A program made the position numbers and the translations under genes. A DNA stretch of 16,360 bases from Trachelipus rathkii (lineage: Eukaryota > Arthropoda > Malacostraca > Isopoda > Trachelipodidae), in NCBI GenBank assembly GCA_015478945.1, contig JABUQX010014144.1, forward strand, positions 17,501 to 33,860, given 5' to 3'. Shown here in pieces: positions 9,097 through 16,360 of this stretch; the stretch's first letter is position 1; each line of letters begins with the position of its first letter. The notes under the pieces are model-generated. The model was given only the letters and a program-made list of their open reading frames with translations, was not told where the DNA came from and did not search any database.

Positions 9097-9660
9097 GTAA
9101 TATTTACATCACTACCGGGAGCTGATACGTAGCATATGCTTCGACCGAGAGCAGGCGTCGAGGCTTTCATAGAGTCTACTAAAGTCTTGAGAGGGCGAAA
9201 TAGACCTTCTATGGATGAATAAGAAAGAGTAATGACTAAATATTAGGTGAGGTACCTAAATTACAATGATCGCTGACAGCGAACTAACACCAGCACTGCC
9301 TCTCACCAAAGGACATCTTTCTTTTCAGCATAGGCATAATTTGTTGAACTTAGTTCATAAAATATAATACCTCTCCCTAGTCTGCGGCTGTAAGCGAATA
9401 TTTAGTATAGTGGTGAAAATTTGAGGCAAATAGGTCAAGGCCTTACTTCTTTAATTTTGAACCTATCTCTTTTGGAAAAGGTATATGGATCTTTTTCTTG
9501 TACGAAACATTGGAGGAGAGTGAGGAATCTTGAGATTTTGTAAATACTTCATTCAAATTTCATATAATATTCTTAATTAAACCCTATGTTAGGCTATTTA
9601 TAATATTGACTCAACAATAATTCTAATATTAAACACTCTTTGTGAAGTCGCACATTAATT
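9097..9660. other. Stretch with no recognisable feature
   Basis: About 560 bp of balanced to AT-rich sequence. A perfect 10-bp palindrome AGCATATGCT lies at 9131-9140, close to a short GC-rich patch. No frame is open long enough to suggest a gene, and no tRNA-like boxes were found. Confidence 0.5.
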
Positions 9661-9819
9661 AGCTTGGAAGACGTGCGACGTGCGGACGAGTGCGGACTTG
9701 CGATACGCGCGGAGTTGATGTCGAATAGGTGCGAGTTGACGACTATTGTATGTTTTCTCGAGCTGCGAGGTGCCTAGCGGACTACCTCCTAAATGAGCGG
9801 CGGTTCCCTCACCTCTGGT
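9661..9819. repeat. GC-rich island, dispersed repeat copy B
   Basis: About 160 bp of GC-rich sequence is dense in GTGCG words (five or more between 9672 and 9735). The four anchors shared with copy A occur in the same order: AATAGGTGCGA (9724-9734), CGAGGTGC (9766-9773), TAGCGGA (9775-9781) and CCTCTGGT (9812-9819). The island stops dead at 9819, where the next TA-rich block begins. Length between the outer anchors is 96 bp against 89 bp in copy A. Confidence 0.5.
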
Positions 9820-10268
9820 ATATATATAATAACTATATATTTATATAATATATATAAATATAGTAAATTAATAGTATATATAAAATATAATATATTATAA
9901 TAATATATATATATTATACATATATAATAAATAATAATATATATAAGTATATATTATATAAATATATATAATAATAATAAATAATTAAAAAACTATATAT
10001 TCTCCTAAAATCTTTAATAGTATGATATGAAATATATATTTGACTAATCTAAATAAATTGGAAATAGTATGGGTATATATATAGTATATTATATATATAT
10101 ATATAACTATAAATATATATATATATTATTTATCATAAATAATTAGTATATGATATATATATTAATAATAAGTAAAATTAATATATATATTATATATATA
10201 CTATAGAATTATAGTATTATAATAATTATAATAATGATAATTTCATAATATGATAATATAATATATAA
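9820..10268. repeat. TA-rich island 11
   Basis: About 450 bp of TA-rich imperfect repeat with several ATA/AAT trinucleotide stretches (for example near 9970-9983). It is interrupted by roughly 90 bp of AT-rich complex sequence around 9984-10073. Confidence 0.82.
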
Positions 10269-11021
10269 GTAAGGGGAGAGAGTAATTATGAGTAATTATA
10301 AAATTAATATATGACTTACTCTTACATCTCTCAATAGAGATAACGCCTAACCAGCCTGTCAGCCGAAGACAGCATATTTCCACGAAGTTTCAGCACACAC
10401 CACATACCTCCAGTCGCGAGATGACCAGTCGCGGGCGATTCAGTCTAGGACTCTCTCACAAGAATCTCCCCATCGTCCCCTCGTCTTCTTTCACTCTCCC
10501 CCTTCACCTTCTACTCGCCATTCGTTTTTACGCCATCCTTTCTATATTCCCACACCATCTCTGTCTCGCCGAATCTTATCCTGTTCACACACAGAAGCCA
10601 CACCCAAATCTCTCACTAAAATCCAAGTTACTATTCTACACTCTATCTCTCTCCTCTTTCCATTATCGTTCTCACCTTCATTTCAGCAGCTTCGATCCTT
10701 TGAGTATTGAGTTACAAGTCAGGGTTTCGCTTTTTATCTCGAGTTTAGTGGTCGTATCCTTTCACTCCTGTACCTCCTATTTGCTGGTGGTGTCACCTCG
10801 TCGTAGACGAGTTACTGAATCTGCCTTCACAGGTAGGTGGGCAGCTTCTTAACTACTTTACTGAACCCCACATAATCGATCTAAAGACATCGTATCCCTT
10901 TCAAACTTGATACCCCCTCTTTTGAAGACGTAACCTCGTCGAAGACAAAGCTATATATTCCTGCATCCCCCTTCAAGTTTTTGCTCCAAAAAATTTGAAT
11001 ATTCGCTGAAAATTTTCAATA
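10269..11021. other. Pyrimidine-rich segment, unknown origin
   Basis: About 750 bp, distinctly C/T-rich on the plus strand from about 10380 to 10780 (many TCTCTC, CCTTC and CTCCC words). It contains the longest ATG-initiated open frame of the window, 10421-10852 (143 codons). That frame's product is dominated by Ser, Leu, Phe and His, as expected when the strand lacks the purines needed for stops, and it matches no family. A 17-bp near-repeat, ACCTCGTCGTAGAC (10795-10808) and ACCTCGTCGAAGAC (10933-10946), and a doubled CCAGTCGCG (10410-10418, 10425-10433) are present. LTR, untranslated exon or decayed CT repeat are all possible. I see no LTR pair, primer-binding site or TE domain. Confidence 0.4.
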
Positions 11022-11360
11022 CGATATATATATATATATATATATTTATAATTATATCGCTTATATATATTTCATATAATAATATATATTATAAAGTATG
11101 TATATATAATATGTAGTATATACTATATAAATGATATATAAATATATATAGTATAAATAAAATATATATATAATATATATATATATTAATAAATATATAT
11201 ATATTATAGTAGTTTATATATATATGATATATGTACGTCATAGTGACATATATTTCGATATAAATATATTATATATACTATCTATAATATATATATTAAT
11301 GTATATATAGTATATAATATATATATAAATATATAATATATATTTATATTTATTTATATG
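11022..11360. repeat. TA-rich island 12
   Basis: About 340 bp of TA repeat with a small complex break near 11232-11250 (GTACGTCATAGTGAC). Confidence 0.85.
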
Positions 11361-11598
11361 CATAGTATTAAATACAATAAAGTTAAAGGCTTATATGAGT
11401 TTTGGGCTAAGCTGTGCACAGTAATTTGTGTAAAAGCTTAACAATCTTATAATTATACGATTTGTCCTAAATACCGAGCAGTAATAAGGCCAACCGCGTT
11501 TCACGTCATCACTTGGGGTAGAAAGGTATAGAATAAAACATTATAGGGAAAAAAATGATAATCACGTCCCATCTTCGACCTCAATGTCAAATTTAACA
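11361..11598. other. Short non-repetitive spacer
   Basis: About 240 bp with no open frame, repeat or RNA-like structure recognised, lying between two long TA-rich islands. Confidence 0.5.
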
Positions 11599-11687
11599 TA
11601 TTATATATTATATTAATAAATATATATATATATAAGTATATTATATATAAATTATATACTATATATATATTATATATATATATAATA

Positions 11688-11731
<44 letters not shown>

Positions 11732-12560
11732 TATATATAATATATCATATATAATAACATATATAAATATATCTATAATAATATATATATAAATTATTAT
11801 ATATTATATACAACAAATTATAATATACACAATATCTATATATAATATATATACTACATATATATATATATCATATAATACTATATACTATATTACATAT
11901 ATAATATCAACCTATACAACACACAACTACAACTACACTACACACACTATAACTAATTTATATATATATTTATAATATAAATACTATATATATATAATAT
12001 AACATATATATATACTATATAATAATTTAATATAATAAGATATATAAAGCATATATATAGAGAGAGGCAGCTGTATTATATATATATAACTATTATATAT
12101 ATATACTATATATATATATATTATATAATAATATTATAGTATATATACATACTTAATATAATATATTCTTATATATATTATATATATATATAAAATATAT
12201 ATATATAATATATAGATATTATATAATAAGTTGTTAGATATATTTTAATATATAATATATATATATATAATATATAATAATAAAATAATATATAATATAT
12301 ATATATATATAATATTATTAATACAATATATAATGTGATATATACTATATATAATATATACTATATATTAGATATATATATATATATATATAATATATAT
12401 ACAATAGTTAGCTATATAGATAATAATATAAAGAGCCGGATTTCTAACACTGTATATTATATATAATATAAATATTATATATAGGTATTATCTATATATA
12501 TAGTAATGTTAATATAGTATATATATAATATATAGAATATATAATTATACTATATATAAT
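11599..12560. repeat. TA-rich island 13, longest in the window
   Basis: About 960 bp of TA-dominated DNA. A pure alternating run occurs at about 11697-11722. At 11909-11957 the plus strand turns into a G-free CA/CTA-rich patch (ACAACTACAACTACACTACAC), and GAGAGAGGCAGC interrupts at about 12059-12070. Another short complex break lies near 12432-12452. No coding content. Confidence 0.88.
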
Positions 12561-12682
12561 TATGATATTAATATAAACGTGATTGTTTTTAAATTCAAGC
12601 ATTTTCGCATTATATACTATTATATATACAATTGCCGTTCTTTATTAGACTCAGTTTTTTAATGTTTACATACACTCTTCGA

Positions 12683-12796
12683 TCTCTCTCTCTCTCTCCT
12701 CACGTCCTCTCTCTCTCCTCTCTCTTCTCTCTCCTCTCCTCTCTTCCTTCCTCTCTCTCCATCTCTCTCTATCTCTCTCGTCTCTCTCTCTCTCTT
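12683..12796. repeat. (CT)n microsatellite array
   Basis: About 114 bp of almost uninterrupted C/T with TCTCTC runs broken by CCTC, TTCC and a few ACGT-type interruptions. A purine-free strand of this length can form triplex (H-DNA) structure. The open frame covering it (12632-12868) is a compositional artefact. Confidence 0.92.
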
Positions 12797-12812
12797 CACG
12801 CCAAAGTGTTTT

Positions 12813-12900
12813 ATTTATATATATATAGTATATTATATTATATATATATAATTATAATATATATATAATATATTATATATATTATTATAGTATACGTATA
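12813..12900. repeat. TA-rich island 14
   Basis: About 90 bp of TA repeat directly downstream of the CT array. Confidence 0.8.
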
Positions 12901-13290
12901 GATTAAGCATATAGAGTACGTTTTGGAACCATTTTGTTAACATGCTTATATAGTGATATCATTTCAATTTAGGGAACCCTAGCGCGCGCGCTTAGAGAAG
13001 CTCGTTCTCCCTTAAATCTGTATCATTCATCTTCTTTGTAGTGACGCAAAACATCTTCGTAGAGAACGAGGATTAATGCTATGCTGGTTCATTTCCACAA
13101 CCAATGGTCTGTCATTCTCCCCTTAAATTTGTATAAACTACCGCTTCACGATTCTTATACGTAACCTCTTTCGGAAATACGGGTACGATCCCTACTAACG
13201 CCCAAGCCTCCCGGAGGGTTACATGGCCGCTAAAAAAAAACTGTTATGGCGTTGACTAGACTCCCAAATAAGCTGTCGACATGCTTCTTC
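12901..13290. other. Non-repetitive spacer with small repeats
   Basis: About 390 bp of complex sequence. It has a (GC)5-like run, GCGCGCGCGC, near 12982-12991, which could adopt Z-DNA. A near-identical direct repeat is present: TTCTCCCTTAAATCTGTAT (13005-13023) and TTCTCCCCTTAAATTTGTAT (13115-13134). A 9-bp inverted pair CTCGTTCTC / GAGAACGAG lies at 13001-13009 and 13062-13070. A GGTACGATCC near 13184-13193 resembles a tRNA B-box but has no A-box partner. Confidence 0.45.
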
Positions 13291-13293
13291 AAA

Positions 13294-13556
13294 ATATTAT
13301 ATAATATACTATTAATATATATATATTATAATACACATATATAAATATAATATATACTATATTATAAAAATAATATTAGTAAATATATAATATATATAAT
13401 GATAATAAATATATATAATAGTATATATTATAAATAGTATTATATTTATATATTAATAGTATATGATAAATATATATTATATATATATTATCATATATAT
13501 TATAATATAATATATATATATAATATATAATATATATCTATAATAATATATATTTA
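13294..13556. repeat. TA-rich island 15
   Basis: About 260 bp of imperfect TA repeat. Its right end reads TATTTATCTTACAG, which looks like a 3' splice site, but the sequence after it is not convincingly coding. Confidence 0.83.
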
Positions 13557-16132
13557 TCTTACAGTTTACCACTACACATCAAAGAACTGGTCTATTCACC
13601 TGCCAGAAAAATAAAAAAATGAAAAACCCCACCCAATCCCCAGTATAGGCACAAATCTTTCAGTGAGCCGCGAAGACGAGGCTTAAAAAGAGAGGCTAGA
13701 CTTACAATACATTGAAAACAGGAAAAGGCAAGGATCTGCCACAGAACACAAAATAGCCTGGAAATGAAAGGAGGCACCACAACCGAACAAGTTCCTGGGT
13801 TTCTCTCAGCCACCAATAATCATGCAAGCATGCATCTGTCCATCCTTGTATGCGAGGCGAATCGCAATGGAGGGCACGATACGACTGACGGCCACTTCCC
13901 TGAGCACTCTAACCTGTTGTGTACCTAAAAAAAGAGATCTTGTTGCGACCAACCGTCACTGCGTGTCGCAGAGATAGAAGGGCAAGAAGGCTGAAAGTAA
14001 AGGACATTTTAATCTCCTAGCTAAGACTCAGCACTACTCAATCGAAAGGGACAGCCCGAACCCCCCAAAATGTATAACAGTACCCATACATAGGGCGAAT
14101 AAGGCCTTATATAACTGGAGGCAATTCTGCAGGAGGAAAAAATATTTCGCCTCGCATCGAACAGATCCATCTTTCGTTTGAATGGTCCACCTGCTAACCA
14201 TTGAAAATAATGATTCACTAATTGACAATTATGTCTTATTTAGAGACCAAGAAATGTTATGTTATATTCATCAGGAGAGAACTGACTTAGATGCCGTCGA
14301 AGGAAAATTAAAATAGTGAGGTTCTTGAGAGGAGATGTAAGAGAATTTAGTTTTTAAAGAGGTTAATTTTACAAGTTCGGTGACGCCACCGACCATCATC
14401 CAGATCTACAAGGAGAATGAAAGCCTAAGATAGAAGCAACCTGAACAAAAGAGGGAAGCAGATAAGTGAGTAGAGGAGTTGATCATTCGGCATAAAGTGA
14501 AACAGATTTGGAATACAGCTGAGGAGATCGTGATTAATTATTAGAATAAAAGTGGAGATTGAACAGAACCTTGAGGACACAATTACAGGAAAAAGGAAAA
14601 AGAAGGTCGCTCCATCAACGAAGTCTATAGAGAGGATCGGCAGATGGAAAACTAGATACAAAGTAGCAACAGATCAGGAGAAACCTCAAAGCAAAAGGAG
14701 CTTAGAGAACATGGTACGCTGGCCAAACCGTCAACTGATTGCAAGCTAGCCACCACGCAATGTAACCCCCCATGCCCTCTTAAGGGCAAAGACCATAAAT
14801 CAGTTAGATAGGAAAGATACACCGATTGAAAACTCCTCAAACAGTTGATCTCGAGCGTCGAAAATGAAAGAACAGAATGAATTTCAGATGAATCACAGAA
14901 TGTTGTTCGATAGTCACAGAAATATACGCACACAATGAGCAGCTATATGGCAAGTTGACAAAGGAATCAGAGCGCACCTTCCCATTCCGGGGATCGGGGG
15001 GGGTTGGGGACATTCGCGCTTCCGCAACTGAGAAAAGTAATTATTAGTATGTACTAACATAGAAGTCAGGTGAACGTGACGCCCAGCTCAGAACACAGAC
15101 CCCCTCAAAGCACGGGGAACGAATCGCCCCCCCCCCCATCCCTGGGGCACATCCTCTCCTGACGTTCATCTAATCCAGGATCAGGCACAGACTATGGTAA
15201 TCACAGGTACAGACATTGGGAAACCTAGAGGAGAAGGATAGGGGACGACCGGGGGAATCGTCATCCTAGGAATATGATTGAAAAAGGGGCTCGAACGATT
15301 ATCTTTTGGTTAGAGTGTTAGGACAGATATTGGAAATCACAAGGGAAAAGATTAAAAGTTGTTAAGAGTACTTAATAAACAGGTCAAAGTCACTTATCAG
15401 TAGCAAGTCAAGAAGATGTTGCATAGTGTGATAGTGATAATGCCTTTAGCCCGTCGAAGTATATAAGTTCCCTGCAACGATTTCCCCGATCGAAGCAGAA
15501 TAAAATAGTTAAGAGTATATAGACGAAATGAGAAGTTCCAGCCGAATACGGCAAGCCTATCCTAATAGTGCAGCGAGAAAACAAGTCCCAGAAACCAGGA
15601 CTATTTTGGGGGAGAAAAAGAGTAGTTGAAGATGGGATAAACCTGCTCATCCCATCTTGATTAGCCACCTTTTCAGGTGCTTGACCGAAGGCCAATCCCC
15701 GGAGTGTCAAAGCATGGATTTCATCCAAATAGTTAGCCCCCACCAAACAGACGCACCCCAATTTAGCCCGAGTATAAGACCCCAACAATTAACTTAAGGC
15801 AGGTGAGCTGCTGGAAAAAGGTTATACAAAACAAACTATCAAATTTGTGTCTAGAGGGTACCCCCATCAGAAGAAAAATTGGTGGGTATTTAAACGAAGA
15901 GAGTAGTGTGAAATACATAAGTCAAGCGTATTCAAGAATGTTAGAGTGACCATCTTGAACATCTACCGTTGTAATAACGTTATAGACTTAGTGATGAATA
16001 TGCTGAAGTTTGGCTCCTCCGTGTGCAGCAGTACATCGGAAGACCAACCACTCAGTTGTGTACGGTGAAAATCCCTAAATAAGGATCTACAGCATTTGGA
16101 TGAAAAGAAATAATAACTTTGTAAGATTTAGT
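13557..16132. other. Long purine-rich segment without AT repeats, unidentified
   Basis: This is the longest stretch without TA-rich DNA (about 2.6 kb to the A15 tract). The plus strand is A/G-rich through most of it. Frames on both strands are interrupted at about random frequency. The longest is a 126-codon minus-strand frame (15788-15408) with no recognised motif. Embedded small features are a frameshifted signal-peptide-like minus-strand frame (13806-14007), a G-run (14989-15009) and C-run (15127-15137), and three loose copies of an ACAGAYATTGG-like word (15187, 15209 and 15323). It may be unique intergenic DNA, an intron, or an old retroelement whose proteins have decayed beyond recognition. 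Confidence 0.4.
14989..15009 (+). other. G-run cluster, possible G-quadruplex
   Basis: GGGG (14989-14992), eight G (14996-15003) and GGGG (15006-15009) are separated by 3 and 2 nt. That provides four G-triplets with short loops. The complementary strand would be an i-motif candidate. No promoter or gene start is visible beside it. Confidence 0.5.
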
Positions 16133-16147
16133 AAAAAAAAAAAAAAA
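16133..16147 (+). repeat. A15 homopolymer
   Basis: Fifteen uninterrupted A bases. No canonical AATAAA lies immediately upstream, although AAATAATAA occurs about 25 bp before. It could be the tail of a retroposed sequence on the plus strand or a plain homopolymer. Confidence 0.6.
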
Positions 16148-16360
16148 CGAAAATTAACCCTTTTGAGGGGGACAGTAGCAGAATAACAGAGAAGATAACG
16201 ATAGGTAGTGAAAGAAGAAAGATTTTACCACAGATCAATTTCGTAAAATACTAAGACTCAATAATTTATCGACGTGTTATCAGGAGCTGTTCTAGTTTAT
16301 TAGTCACAGAACACCTACCATTAGGACGAAATATGATGACAAGAAGTTATAAGTTAGTAG
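16148..16360. other. Window end, no recognisable feature
   Basis: About 210 bp of A-rich complex sequence. TTTTGAGGGGGACAGTAG at about 16160-16177 resembles the polypurine tract that precedes a 3' LTR in gypsy-type retrotransposons. No LTR boundary, integrase or second LTR can be seen here. Confidence 0.35.

Noticed and set aside
10421..10852. 143-codon ATG-initiated plus-strand frame, the longest in the window
   Set aside because: The strand is pyrimidine-rich, so stop codons are rare by composition. The product is a Ser/Leu/Phe/His mixture with no domain, and no splice or promoter context supports it.
12632..12868. 78-codon plus-strand frame
   Set aside because: It is the translation of the CT microsatellite (Ser/Leu alternation) running into TA repeat.
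13150..13240. Possible tRNA or SINE head around GGTACGATCC
   Set aside because: The B-box-like word lacks one base, no A-box is found at the proper distance on either strand, and no cloverleaf can be drawn.
13930..13955. GTTGCGACC shared by 13941-13949 and the end of the mariner remnant near 8182-8190
   Set aside because: Only nine bases match, with no extension on either side. This is too short to call a terminal repeat pair.
14652..14933. 93-codon minus-strand frame and the overlapping 65-codon plus-strand frame at 14552-14749
   Set aside because: Both frames are open in the same DNA without recognisable motifs. The Ser/Leu/Cys-rich product of one is what the complement of an A/G-rich strand gives.
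15187..15340. Three loose copies of an ACAGAYATTGG-like word
   Set aside because: Pairwise identity is only about 14 of 18 in A-rich sequence and spacing is irregular, so chance is sufficient.
15408..15788. 126-codon minus-strand frame containing VANQDGMSRF
   Set aside because: The NQDGMSR word faintly recalls the NADALSR/NADGLSR end of retrotransposon RNase H. The residues on either side do not fit that domain, and no RT or integrase is nearby.
1..16360. CRISPR array, bacterial operon signals, rRNA, or intact viral or phage genes
   Set aside because: There are no regularly spaced identical repeats, no ribosome-binding-site/ORF series and no rRNA-like blocks. The composition and the SINE and mariner remnants are eukaryotic.

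Overview
This is an intergenic or intronic window of a eukaryotic, probably arthropod, genome. No intact gene could be supported. About half of the 16.4 kb consists of long, imperfect TA-rich islands, for example around 2687-3305, 4740-5537, 6819-7206 and 11599-12560. These alternate with 0.2-2.8 kb pieces of ordinary composition. Added signals are a (CT)n array, a GACA/GA array, a tRNA-derived SINE and the fossil of an insect/arthropod-type mariner transposase. A simple-repeat load this dense, with TA, CT and decayed ATT/ATC repeats together, is typical of decapod crustaceans such as penaeid shrimp. That assignment is inference from composition and the mobile elements, not from a gene.

Layout: 1-5540 has seven AT-rich blocks separated by short segments without recognisable coding content. 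It includes a GACA/GA microsatellite (503-541), an inverted repeat (3376-3492) and a degenerate 30-46 bp minisatellite (4586-4732). A minus-strand tRNA-derived SINE lies at 5541-5742, followed by a strongly G-depleted decayed ATT/ATC repeat to about 6290. At 7744-8076 is the C-terminal part of a mariner-like (IS630/Tc1/mariner superfamily) transposase. It is cut off at its 5' end exactly where a TA-rich island stops, and it is broken by a stop codon and frameshifts. Two GC-rich islands (8351-8530 and 9661-9819) share four collinear anchor words and look like diverged copies of one dispersed repeat. A pyrimidine-rich segment (10269-11021) follows, then the largest late TA-rich block, a 114 bp CT array, and another TA-rich block.

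From 13557 to the end is the longest stretch free of AT repeats (2.8 kb). It is A/G-rich on the plus strand. It carries a G-run/C-run pair and a 15-A tract near its end, and no protein family could be recognised in it.

No genes act together here. The coherent biological picture is TA-rich DNA with truncated mobile elements joined directly to it. The imperfect TA arrays and homopolymer-associated frame breaks could be real decay or long-read assembly error, and the sequence alone cannot separate these. I found no convincing new functional system. The best leads are the transposase fossil, the SINE, the paired GC-rich repeat, and a weak frameshifted signal-peptide-like reading frame at 13806-14007.
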